Below, one piece after another: positions 26,400 to 34,147 of a stretch of 64,000 bases of DNA. The notes under the pieces are model-generated. The model saw only the letters and a program-made list of their open reading frames with translations, made no database searches and was not told the DNA's origin. Positions within the stretch are counted from its first letter, which is position 1; each line of letters begins with the position of its first letter. Position numbers and translations under genes: made by a program. The DNA lies in contig NZ_PVTD01000006.1 of assembly GCF_003003255.1 (NCBI RefSeq), forward strand, positions 124,001 through 188,000. Reading direction: 5' to 3'. This stretch comes from Aliiruegeria haliotis. GTDB lineage: Bacteria; Pseudomonadota; Alphaproteobacteria; Rhodobacterales; Rhodobacteraceae.

Positions 26400-26612
26400 C
26401 TACGCCCAGGGATTGTCGATGTACATGCGGTCTGTGTGCAGATCGGGCGCAGGGCGTCAGCAGCATGAACTCACGGGGTGCGTTTTCTGCCATGTTGCAC
26501 TTGAACGCAAGTCCTTGGCGGGCCGGAAGAATGGGATGGGCGGGCTGGTGTCGGTCCAGCCGTCGCCGAAGGGCACCGGGCCCTGGCTGGGCGCGATGCC
26601 GCATGCGGTCAC
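26400..26612 (-). pseudogene. Decayed small gene between alpha-galactosidase and SDR
   Basis: Three consecutive segments on the minus strand show coding-like GC-rich third positions and plausible protein sequence but need two frame changes. Segment one, from GTG 26612 (overlapping the alpha-galactosidase TGA as GTGA), reads to PPIPFFRPAKDL. After a one-base loss it continues as FKCNMAENAPREFMLLTP. After a one-base gain it returns to the first frame as APDLHTDRMYIDNPWA and stops at TAG 26402-26400. Read without shifts, the first frame hits TGA within the middle segment. Joined, it would give a protein of about 70 residues. I do not recognise the family. Sequencing indels rather than true decay are possible. 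Confidence 0.5.
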
Positions 26613-28717
26613 TCCGAGCGGCCCGGCCCGTCCTTGAGGCGGGTGCCTTCGATCACCCACATGCGTTCGGGGAAGCTCCACGGAACCGACAGACCCTGGC
26701 TCATCAGGAAGCGACCGGAGACCTCCATCGGGGCGTCTTTCAGTGTCGGCGTCCCGCGGGAGAGCGCATGCACGTCCTGGCGGTTGACCAGTTCGATCCT
26801 GTAGCGCGCCTCGGGATCCAGGCGTGTCAGTCGCAGCGGCCGCGGAGCGACCTGGCTGGACGTGTCGGCCTTGCCGATGAAGGCGACGAAGCGGCTGCCA
26901 TCCGGGGCCATCTGCTGTTCCGCGATCACGGCGGGGTCTGTGCTGTCGAGCCGCAGGATATCTGCCGCCGTCATCCAGCTACGGTTGGCTTTCCACCATG
27001 CCGTGACCTGCTTCAGCGTGGCGACCTCGTCGTCGCTCAACTCCCGGGGATCCATCTCGAACCCCATGTGGCGTTGGGCGGCCACCCAGGCGCGGAAGCG
27101 GATATCGAGTGTGCGCCCCGAGGTGTGGCAGTCGCGCGGCCCGACATGGGATCCGGTGATCGCAAGCGGCAGGAACAGCGCCGCGTTGTGCTGGATCCGC
27201 AGGCGTTCCAACGCATCGTTGCTGTCGGAGAGCCAGACCCGCTGCGTGCGGGCGAGGATGCCGAAGTCGATCCGGCCGCCGCCCGAGGCGCAGCTTTCGA
27301 TCTCCACATTCGGGAAGTCGGCGCGCAGGCGATCGAGCAGGGCGTAGGTGCCGCGTGGCTGGTCGGCATCCGGCATCGGCAGCACACGGTTGTGGTCCCA
27401 CTTGATGTAGTCGATGTCATTCGCGGAAAGCAGGTCGGCGATCTGGGCGTAGAGGTATTCCCGCACCTCAGGATTGGCCATGTCGAGGCACATCTGCTGG
27501 CGCCCGAGGATCTGGTCGGGGTAGCCAAGCGCCCAGTCGGGATGGGCACGGTAGGTCTCGGAATCCGGGTTGATCATCTCCGGCTCCAGCCAGATGCCGA
27601 AGGACATGCCCTCTGCCTTCACGTGTTCGATCAGAGGGGCGAGGCCGTCAGGGTACTTGCGCGGGTCTACCTGCCAGTCGGCCAGCGCCCGGGTGTCGTC
27701 GTCCCGGGTTCCGAACCATCCGTCATCCAGCACGAAGCGTTCCGCCCCAAGCGCTGCGGCCCGGCTGGCGATGTCCTTCAGGGTCGGAATGTGGTGGTCG
27801 AAATAGACCGCTTCCCAGCAATTGTAGTGGACCGGACGCGGGCGCTCGGGGGCGGGCCAAGTGACGATCCGGTCCCGCAGGTGACGCTGGAATGCGACGG
27901 CGCAGCCATTCAGTCCCTCGCCGGAGCAGGCGGCATAAAGGGTCGCGGTTTCGAACCGTGTGCCCTTGTCGGTCTCTGTCCCGTTGGCATTGCCGAACTG
28001 GACCTGGCGGCGGCCGTCGGGAAGCTCCTCGGCGACCATGCGATGGCCGCCGGACCAGCCGTAGTGAAAGGCGTAGGCTTCTCCTTGCGTATTGGTGGCC
28101 CCCCGGCACGGAATGATCAGCCCCGGGAAGGCCTCGTGCCCGGTGCGGCCGGTGCGGTTGTTACGGTAGCGCCCGCCAGCGGACCAATGCGTCGTGGCGG
28201 TCTGGAACTCGCCACACCAGCGACCGGTGAAGTCGATCAACTCGTCCGAATGATGCGGGGCCGGCAGGACCGGCGCGGCGAGCCAGTGCAGGCGGACGGG
28301 ACGATCGGCCTCCACCACGGCGCGGGCTTCCAGGATGTCGGTCTGCGGGTCGATACGGAAATGCGCGGTGTAGGTGATGCCCAGACCTTCGTCGGAGTAG
28401 GTCAGGGTCAGGTGATCGTAGCCGGCGACCTCGCTTTCGTAGCGGAAGCGGGAGTACATCGGCGTGCCGTCGGTGTCGTTCAGCACCAGCCCTGGCTGAC
28501 CGGGGAAGGTGCGGGTGCTCTCGGGGCAGATTGTAAGTTCGGGGTTGTGGTCGAGCATGCCGCCGGTCACGTCGATCTTGTGTGCACCGTAGATCGCGTC
28601 GAGATCCTCGCCATCCGGAAGCCTCGGCCCCCAGTAGATCACCCGGGCGAGGCGATCCTTGCGGGAACCGAAGGCAAGGGTCTGGCGGGGGCCGTCGATC
28701 CGCCAGGTCCGGATCAT
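26609..28717 (-). CDS. Alpha-galactosidase, glycoside hydrolase family 36
   Basis: 702 residues from ATG 28717, overlapping the permease stop (ATGA). N-terminal beta-sandwich (about 1-290), TIM barrel (about 300-620) and C-terminal beta domain. The nucleophile is D441 in DYIKWDHNR and the acid/base is an aspartate of WLSDSNDALER (497-501); the substrate-site motifs VLDDGWFGTRDDD and CASGGGRIDFG are intact. It removes alpha-1,6-linked galactose from melibiose, raffinose or galactosyl-glycerol-type compounds in the cytosol after ABC import; no signal peptide is present. The closest precedent is the agp/mel operon of rhizobia. The frame stays open upstream into the permease gene, but that part is not family-like. 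Confidence 0.93.
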   Translation of the reverse strand: MIRTWRIDGPRQTLAFGSRKDRLARVIYWGPRLPDGEDLDAIYGAHKIDVTGGMLDHNPELTICPESTRTFPGQPGLVLNDTDGTPMYSRFRYESEVAGYDHLTLTYSDEGLGITYTAHFRIDPQTDILEARAVVEADRPVRLHWLAAPVLPAPHHSDELIDFTGRWCGEFQTATTHWSAGGRYRNNRTGRTGHEAFPGLIIPCRGATNTQGEAYAFHYGWSGGHRMVAEELPDGRRQVQFGNANGTETDKGTRFETATLYAACSGEGLNGCAVAFQRHLRDRIVTWPAPERPRPVHYNCWEAVYFDHHIPTLKDIASRAAALGAERFVLDDGWFGTRDDDTRALADWQVDPRKYPDGLAPLIEHVKAEGMSFGIWLEPEMINPDSETYRAHPDWALGYPDQILGRQQMCLDMANPEVREYLYAQIADLLSANDIDYIKWDHNRVLPMPDADQPRGTYALLDRLRADFPNVEIESCASGGGRIDFGILARTQRVWLSDSNDALERLRIQHNAALFLPLAITGSHVGPRDCHTSGRTLDIRFRAWVAAQRHMGFEMDPRELSDDEVATLKQVTAWWKANRSWMTAADILRLDSTDPAVIAEQQMAPDGSRFVAFIGKADTSSQVAPRPLRLTRLDPEARYRIELVNRQDVHALSRGTPTLKDAPMEVSGRFLMSQGLSVPWSFPERMWVIEGTRLKDGPGRSE

Positions 28718-29559
28718 TTCACGGCACCCAGAGTCAGGCCGGCAATGAAGTGCTTCTGCATGAGGAAGAACATCGCAACCGGCGGCAGGGCGGCAATGAT
28801 CGCGCCTGCGGAGACGAGTTGCCACTGGGCGATCCACTGGCCGTTCAACGAGTAGAGACCGGCGGTCACGGGCTGCGTTTCCTTGGAGGTCGTCAGAACG
28901 GTTGCCCAGAAATAGTCGTTCCAGATGAAGGTGAAGATCAGCACCGCAAGCGCGGCGATGGCCGGCTTCATCAGTGGCAGCACCACGTACCAGAAAATCC
29001 GGAACTCGCTCACGCCCTCGACGCGCGCTGCCTCGATCAGCTCGCGCGGGAGCGCGCGGATGAAGTTGCGCATGAAGAGCGTGCAGAAACCGGTCTGGAA
29101 CGCCACGTGGAACAGAACAAGGCCGGTGGTGGTGTTGTAGAGGCCAAGGTTCACGGTCATGTCGCGGACCGGGACCATGAGGATCTGGAAGGGCACGAAG
29201 TTCCCCGCGACGAACATGAAGAAGATCCAGATGTTGCCTTTGAACTTGTAGATGCCGAGCGCGAAGCCGGTCAGGCAACTGAGTACCAGTGTGCCCAGCA
29301 CGGTGGGGATCGTGACCTTGAAAGAGTTCCAGATGTACTGGCCGATGGGGGAGTTGGTGAACACGTCGGCGTAGTTGCTGATGGCAAAGGAGGACGGCAA
29401 GCCGAAGTAATTGCCCGCGGCAAGGTCCGATGCCGGTTTCACCGAGGTGATTGCCACGCCGATCAACGGCAGCAGCCAGATGATGAGAGCCACGGGCACC
29501 AGCACCTGGTAGGAGATCTGGACGGCTCTGGATTGGTGTTCGATAGGACGGGGGAACAT
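28714..29559 (-). CDS. Carbohydrate ABC transporter permease, MalG/LacG-like
   Basis: 281 residues with six helices; the cytoplasmic EAA loop is in ELIEAARVEGVSEFRIFWYVVLPLMKPA. The C-terminus ends LTLGAVK, typical of the MalG/UgpE class. It pairs with the permease encoded just upstream (one base between stop and start) to carry galactosides across the inner membrane. The stop overlaps the alpha-galactosidase start, linking uptake and cleavage. Confidence 0.9.
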   Translation of the reverse strand: MFPRPIEHQSRAVQISYQVLVPVALIIWLLPLIGVAITSVKPASDLAAGNYFGLPSSFAISNYADVFTNSPIGQYIWNSFKVTIPTVLGTLVLSCLTGFALGIYKFKGNIWIFFMFVAGNFVPFQILMVPVRDMTVNLGLYNTTTGLVLFHVAFQTGFCTLFMRNFIRALPRELIEAARVEGVSEFRIFWYVVLPLMKPAIAALAVLIFTFIWNDYFWATVLTTSKETQPVTAGLYSLNGQWIAQWQLVSAGAIIAALPPVAMFFLMQKHFIAGLTLGAVK

Positions 29560-29560
29560 G

Positions 29561-30478
29561 TCAGAGCCCTTTCCGTTCGTCGCCGACCATCTTCCAGATG
29601 AAGCCGGTGATGAAGACCATCATGATGAGGAACAGGATGACGGCGACAGAGGCGCCATAGCCCATGCGGTAGCCGTATTCGGAGAGTGCCTGTTCGTACA
29701 TGTAGAACGAAAGCACGCGAGTGGATCCGTAGGGGCCGCCGTCCGTCATGATCGAGACGAGGTCGAAGGAGCGGAGCGCGCCGATGATTGTCACGACCAT
29801 CGCCAGGAAGGTGGCGGGCCTGAGTTGCGGCAGGATGATGTACCACAGCATCTTGAACCCCTTGGCAGCGTCCAGCCGGGCCGCCTCGATTTGCTCGGGG
29901 TCCACGGCGTTCAGGCCGGTCAGGTAGAGGATCATGCAATACGCGATCTGGGGCCAGAGGCCGGCAAAGATGATCCCGTAGGTCGCAAAACGCTCATCTG
30001 CCAGGATGGCGATCTCGGAGCCTGTGATCTTTTCGATGATCAGCGAGAAGAGTCCGAAACCCGGCGCGTAGAACCAGGCGAAGATCAGGCCGACCACGAC
30101 CTGGGAAATCACGAACGGAAAGAAGAAGAGCGACTTGTAGGCGCGCATCCCGCGGATCTTCTGGTTGAGGAAGATCGCAATCCCGAGACCCGCTGGAATG
30201 GCCAGCAGGTAGAGGACCAGCCAGATGACGTTGTTCTTCAGCGAGGTATAGAAGGCCTCGTCGTCGAAGAGTTCATGGTAGTTGGCCATGCCGATGAACT
30301 CTTTCTCGCCCAGCCCGTCCCAGGAATAGGCCGACAACCAGAAGCTCTCGAAGATCGGAATGATGACGTAGACGAGGAAGAAGATCACGCCCGGAACCAG
30401 AAAGATGTACGGGGTCAGCTTCTGCTGGTTTTCCCGCCACCAGGACCGGGTGTGGGATTCCGTGCTTGCGTGGCTCAT
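29561..30478 (-). CDS. Carbohydrate ABC transporter permease, MalF/LacF-like
   Basis: 305 residues, six helices. A hydrophilic start (MSHASTESHTRSWWRENQQKL) precedes TM1 at about 23-45. The EAA loop is in EQIEAARLDAAKGFKMLWYIILPQLRPA. It belongs to the same CUT1-type importer as the neighbouring binding protein, second permease and the ATPase on the opposite arm. It is separated from the binding-protein gene by 110 bases containing a strong stem-loop. Confidence 0.9.
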   Translation of the reverse strand: MSHASTESHTRSWWRENQQKLTPYIFLVPGVIFFLVYVIIPIFESFWLSAYSWDGLGEKEFIGMANYHELFDDEAFYTSLKNNVIWLVLYLLAIPAGLGIAIFLNQKIRGMRAYKSLFFFPFVISQVVVGLIFAWFYAPGFGLFSLIIEKITGSEIAILADERFATYGIIFAGLWPQIAYCMILYLTGLNAVDPEQIEAARLDAAKGFKMLWYIILPQLRPATFLAMVVTIIGALRSFDLVSIMTDGGPYGSTRVLSFYMYEQALSEYGYRMGYGASVAVILFLIMMVFITGFIWKMVGDERKGL

Positions 30479-30551
30479 GCGCGCATCCCTTCCGATTGAT
30501 TTGTGCTGGGGGTTGGAGCCGCGGGCCGGATCGGCGCCGGGCCATCAGGAC

Positions 30552-30578
30552 CGCGTGGCCGGACGGACCGGCCACGCG
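30552..30578 (-). repeat. Intercistronic stem-loop after sugar-binding-protein gene
   Basis: CGCGTGGCCGG (30552-30562) and CCGGCCACGCG (30568-30578) form a perfect 11-bp stem with a 5-base loop, about 10 bases after the binding-protein stop. No T-run on the transcribed strand. Expected to stabilise the binding-protein mRNA and lower downstream expression. Confidence 0.75.
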
Positions 30579-30588
30579 AAGGTTGGCG

Positions 30589-31821
30589 TTACTTGTAGAT
30601 CCGTGTGCGGGCCTTCTCGAGGCGCTCCAGGATCTGGTCGCGGCGCTCTGGCTTGACCATGAACTCCTGGAAGCCTTCCATTCCCATCTTGGCCATCTCG
30701 GCCGGTGCGTCGCGGTCGAAGAACTGCGCGATGCCGCCCGGGGTGGTGGAGAGGAGCTCGAAGCCGGCCTTGATGAACGGATCGTCCTCGTTGACGGAGG
30801 CATCCTTGTTGATCGGCAGCTGGCCCATGGCCGCGTTGATCTTGGTCTGGGCCTCGGGTGTGGCCAGATAGGCCAGGAACTTCTTGGCGTCTTCGACGTT
30901 GGAGGCGCCCGACGGGATGTGCACGGTGTCGGTCGGTGCTTCCTCGGCGCGCGGCACGTCCGGGTTGATCGTCGGGAACGGCATGAAGCCGAGGGTCTCG
31001 TCGGTCAGGCCACCTTCCTTGAAGACGGCGACGGCGAAGTTGCCCATGACGTAGTTGGCGGCCTTGCCCTGAACCAGGAGCGCTGCGGCGTCCTGCCAGT
31101 CAAGCGCGGCGTGGTTCTGGGTGATGTAGCCCGGCTCCACCAGCTTGGCCCACTCGTCGAAGGTCGCCTTCACACGGTCGTCTGTCCACTCGACCTTGCC
31201 GTTGGCCAGGTCCATGTGGAATTCGTACCCGTTGGTGCGCATGTTCAGATAGTCGAAGATACCGGCGCCCGGCCACAGCGCCTTGGTGCCGGTGGTCACG
31301 CAGTCGATGCCGGCTTCCTTGAACTTGGCGCAGTTGGCGATGAACTCTTCCCAGGTTTCAGGCACTTCCGCGCCGACCTGCTCGTAGGCTGTCTTGTTGA
31401 AGTAGATGCCCCACTGGTAGTAGGTGTAGGGCACACCCCACTGCTTGCCGTCGATGGTCATCGAGGGCAGTGCGGAGGCGAGGCTGTCCTTCAGCCCGTG
31501 CTCTTCCCAGACATCCGAGACATCCATGAACTGGCCCGAATTGACAAAGGGTGCCATGCGGTTGCCGGCGTACCAGTTGGCCAGGTCCGGTGCATCTGCA
31601 GAGAGGAAGTTGCGGATTGAGGTCTTGTACCCTTCGTGGTCGAAGTTCTGGAACTCGACCTTGATGTCGGGATTCGCGGCTTCGAAGTCAGCGATGACTT
31701 CCTGCATTGCGGCGAGCGGAGCCGGATCGAAGTCACCGTAGTATTTGACGGTACCCGCGGAAACGGCAGACGCTGCGGCGACGGCAATGACCGAGGCCGA
31801 CAGGGTGAGCATGGAACGCAT
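30589..31821 (-). CDS. Carbohydrate ABC transporter substrate-binding protein, LacE-like
   Basis: 410 residues of binding-protein family 1. The signal peptide covers residues 1-22 (hydrophobic core LTLSASVIAVAAASAVSA). The mature protein begins GTVKYYGDFDPAPLAAMQEV and includes VPYTYYQWGIYFNK. It should bind lactose, melibiose, raffinose or related galactosides in the periplasm; the specificity is inferred from the operon. GGGAGGAAAA lies 2-3 bases before the ATG, a strong site suited to high expression. It is the first gene of the operon, divergent from the IclR gene, with candidate operators between. Confidence 0.9.
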   Translation of the reverse strand: MRSMLTLSASVIAVAAASAVSAGTVKYYGDFDPAPLAAMQEVIADFEAANPDIKVEFQNFDHEGYKTSIRNFLSADAPDLANWYAGNRMAPFVNSGQFMDVSDVWEEHGLKDSLASALPSMTIDGKQWGVPYTYYQWGIYFNKTAYEQVGAEVPETWEEFIANCAKFKEAGIDCVTTGTKALWPGAGIFDYLNMRTNGYEFHMDLANGKVEWTDDRVKATFDEWAKLVEPGYITQNHAALDWQDAAALLVQGKAANYVMGNFAVAVFKEGGLTDETLGFMPFPTINPDVPRAEEAPTDTVHIPSGASNVEDAKKFLAYLATPEAQTKINAAMGQLPINKDASVNEDDPFIKAGFELLSTTPGGIAQFFDRDAPAEMAKMGMEGFQEFMVKPERRDQILERLEKARTRIYK

Positions 31822-31869
31822 GGTTTTCCTCCCTCGTGCGTTTTGCTTCGACGCCGCTCCGCAGCGAAA

Positions 31870-31886
31870 GTTTCACTATGTGGAAC
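31870..31886. promoter_or_regulatory. Candidate IclR-type operator
   Basis: GTTTCAC-TAT-GTGGAAC is a near-perfect inverted repeat (6 of 7 arm pairs) in the divergent gap between lacE-like and iclR-like genes. A second short palindrome, AACG-A-CGTT, overlaps its right arm (31884-31892). The position suits repression of the binding-protein operon by the IclR protein. Confidence 0.45.
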
Positions 31887-31993
31887 GACGTTTTGAATAT
31901 TGAAATCATAACTGCGAATCGCCTATGGTTGTCAACAGCCGACAAGGCGGTCCCGGGCAACAGGACGCCGCACCGGCTGGGAGGGCGAGGCGA

Positions 31994-32800
31994 ATGGCAT
32001 CAACGGGAGACGGGACCGTCGGAAAGGCGCTGGACGTGCTGGACCTGGTCGCGGCCCAGGAAAAGCCGGTTCGGTTCGCGGACCTTCAGCGGATGTCGCC
32101 GCTGCCCAAGGCAACGCTCTACAGGCTGGCGCAGACGCTGGTGAACCAGGGCATGCTGGTGCAGGATCCCTCGGCCGGGACCTATACGTTGGGCGTGCGA
32201 TTGGTGCGTTTGGCACATGCGGCCTGGCGTCAGGCATCGCTGGCGCCCATTGCGCGAAGGCACGTGGATATTCTGTGCCACGACACCGGGCTGACCGTGC
32301 ACCTCGCCCAGATGGACCACGGACATGTGCTCTATGTCGACAAGCGGACCGCAACCGGCGCCATTCGGATGTCGCAGGAAACCGGAAAAGTGGCGCCCGC
32401 CTATTGCACCGCCGTTGGCAAGGCGATGATGGCGTTCATGCCGGAAGGTGAACTGGCGGGAGTCATAAAACGTCAAAGTTTTCATAGATTTACGCCGACA
32501 ACCTTGACCAACGAGGTCGTTCTTCGCGCCGCCCTGGAACGGGCGCGGTCGCGCGGCTACGCCCGGGACCGGGAAGAACACGAGCCCGGCATGATCTGCG
32601 TCGCCGCGCCAATCCTGATCGATGGCGCGCGCGTTCTGGGGGCCGTCGGCCTGACCGGTTCGACGTTGCAGGTGGATTTCAGGCAACTGGAGGGGCAACT
32701 GCCGCGCCTCCATCAATGTGTAGAAGATATCGCCGGTGAGGCGGTTCATTGGTCCTACCCCGTTGAGGGAGAGGGCAAGACAGAAGGGAGATTGGGATGA
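31994..32800 (+). CDS. IclR family transcriptional regulator of the galactoside locus
   Basis: 268 residues from ATG 31994 (MASTGDGTVGKALDVLDL), with a purine-rich GGAGGGCGAGG upstream. The winged helix is at about 8-70 (ADLQRMSPLPKATLYRLAQTLV) and the effector-binding GAF-like domain at about 80-250 (YCTAVGKAMMAFMP and EHEPGMICVAAPI are family blocks). It probably senses galactose, galactonate or a keto-deoxy intermediate and controls the divergent operon. The stop overlaps the lacK start (ATGA), so the regulator and ATPase are co-made. In-frame codons back to 31925 lack a binding site. Confidence 0.88.
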   Translation: MASTGDGTVGKALDVLDLVAAQEKPVRFADLQRMSPLPKATLYRLAQTLVNQGMLVQDPSAGTYTLGVRLVRLAHAAWRQASLAPIARRHVDILCHDTGLTVHLAQMDHGHVLYVDKRTATGAIRMSQETGKVAPAYCTAVGKAMMAFMPEGELAGVIKRQSFHRFTPTTLTNEVVLRAALERARSRGYARDREEHEPGMICVAAPILIDGARVLGAVGLTGSTLQVDFRQLEGQLPRLHQCVEDIAGEAVHWSYPVEGEGKTEGRLG

Positions 32801-33855
32801 CAGGCGTCGTTCTGAACAATGTAGTAAAGCGTTTCGGCGACGTTCAGGTGATCCACGGGGTCGATCTGGAGATCGAGGATGGAGAGTTCTGCGTGTTCGT
32901 CGGCCCCTCCGGCTGTGGCAAGTCCACCTTGCTTCGGATGGTGGCGGGACTTGAAGAGACCACGGAAGGCAAGATCCATATCGGCGACCGGGATGTGACG
33001 GACATGGATCCGTCCGAACGGGGGGTCGCCATGGTGTTCCAGACCTACGCGCTCTATCCGCACATGACCGTGGCCCAGAATATGGGATTTGGTCTGAAAA
33101 TGACCGGTCATCCGAAGGAAGTGATCGATTCCAAGGTCGGCGAGGCGTCGCGGATCCTGAAACTGGACCCGTATCTTGACCGCCGTCCCAAGGCACTCTC
33201 GGGGGGGCAGCGCCAGCGTGTCGCCATCGGTCGTGCCATCGTGCGGGGGCCCGATGTGTTCCTGTTCGACGAGCCATTGTCGAACCTCGACGCGGAGCTT
33301 CGTGTCGAAATGCGGGTTGAGATCGCGCGCCTTCACGAGGAAATCGGCGCAACCATGATCTATGTCACCCACGATCAGACCGAGGCGATGACCCTGGCCG
33401 ACAAGATCGTTGTGCTGCGCGACGGTCGGATCGAGCAGGTCGGCAAACCGATGGATCTTTATCGTGACCCGGACAACAAGTTCGTTGCGGGCTTCATCGG
33501 ATCGCCGTCGATGAACTTCGTGAAGGGCGAGGCAACCGGCGGGAAAGTAACGGTCCCCGGGTTGGCGGCGGAGTTGGACCTGTCGGTGAACCTGCCCCAG
33601 GACGGTCGCAAGGTCGAAGTGGGTGTCCGCCCAGAGCACATCGAACTGGATGCCGCAGGTGACACACACGTGGTGGAATTGACCGAGGCGCTCGGGGGGG
33701 TGTCCTATGCCTACCTCGTGGCGCCGACCGGCGAACGGCTGATCGTCGAGGAACGCGGCGACTACCGGACCGAGAAAGGCGCAAAGGTCGGCGTGAGCTA
33801 TCCCATCGACAAGGTCTACCTCTTCGACGGCGAGACGGAGATGCGTCTGCGCTGA
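32797..33855 (+). CDS. Sugar ABC transporter ATPase, UgpC/MalK/LacK-like
   Basis: 352 residues. Walker A is at 36-44 (GPSGCGKST), Q-loop VFQTYALYPHMTV, signature LSGGQRQR, Walker B VFLFDEPLSNLD, and the H-loop in YVTHDQTEAM. The C-terminal MalK-type regulatory TOBE/OB part spans about 235-352. It energises the CUT1 importer whose other parts lie on the opposite arm; no second sugar ATPase is nearby. Translationally coupled to the IclR gene. A hairpin at 33874-33901 follows the stop. Confidence 0.92.
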   Translation: MTGVVLNNVVKRFGDVQVIHGVDLEIEDGEFCVFVGPSGCGKSTLLRMVAGLEETTEGKIHIGDRDVTDMDPSERGVAMVFQTYALYPHMTVAQNMGFGLKMTGHPKEVIDSKVGEASRILKLDPYLDRRPKALSGGQRQRVAIGRAIVRGPDVFLFDEPLSNLDAELRVEMRVEIARLHEEIGATMIYVTHDQTEAMTLADKIVVLRDGRIEQVGKPMDLYRDPDNKFVAGFIGSPSMNFVKGEATGGKVTVPGLAAELDLSVNLPQDGRKVEVGVRPEHIELDAAGDTHVVELTEALGGVSYAYLVAPTGERLIVEERGDYRTEKGAKVGVSYPIDKVYLFDGETEMRLR

Positions 33856-33873
33856 TCGCACCTCACGGGCCTG

Positions 33874-33901
33874 CGCGGCGGGAGGGCAGCTTCCCGCCGC
33901 G
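33874..33901 (+). terminator. Hairpin after lacK-like gene
   Basis: CGCGGCGGGA (33874-33883) and TCCCGCCGCG (33892-33901) form a perfect 10-bp stem with an 8-base loop, 18 bases past the stop. It is followed by TCTTCGG rather than a clean T-run. Confidence 0.55.
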
Positions 33902-33972
33902 TCTTCGGATGCAGGTTTCACCAATGCGACCCTTGTGGTGGCCGGTCATTGGGCCTATCCCGTGAAGCCGTC

Positions 33973-34059
33973 GCGGGCGTGGCGGAATGGTAGACGCATG
34001 GGACTTAAACTCCCTGGGGCGATGAGCCCGTGCCGGTTCAAGTCCGGCCGCCCGTACCA
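33973..34059 (+). tRNA. tRNA-Leu (anticodon UAA)
   Basis: 87-base class II tRNA with encoded CCA (34057-34059). The acceptor GCGGGCG pairs with CGCCCGT (one G-U pair), the D-arm GGCGGAATGGTAGACGC is leucine-like, the anticodon loop is CTTAAAC within GGGA/TCCC stems, and there is a long variable arm. The T-arm contains GGTTCAAGTCC. It reads UUA codons (and UUG by wobble), which are rare in this GC-rich genome. Confidence 0.95.
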
Positions 34060-34147
34060 ATCTGGCTTTGCCTGATATTGCGCGCGCTCGGAGTGCGGCG
34101 ACGACACATTCGCCATCCGGCCTTCCCGTTGTTTCACGCGTGCGGGT

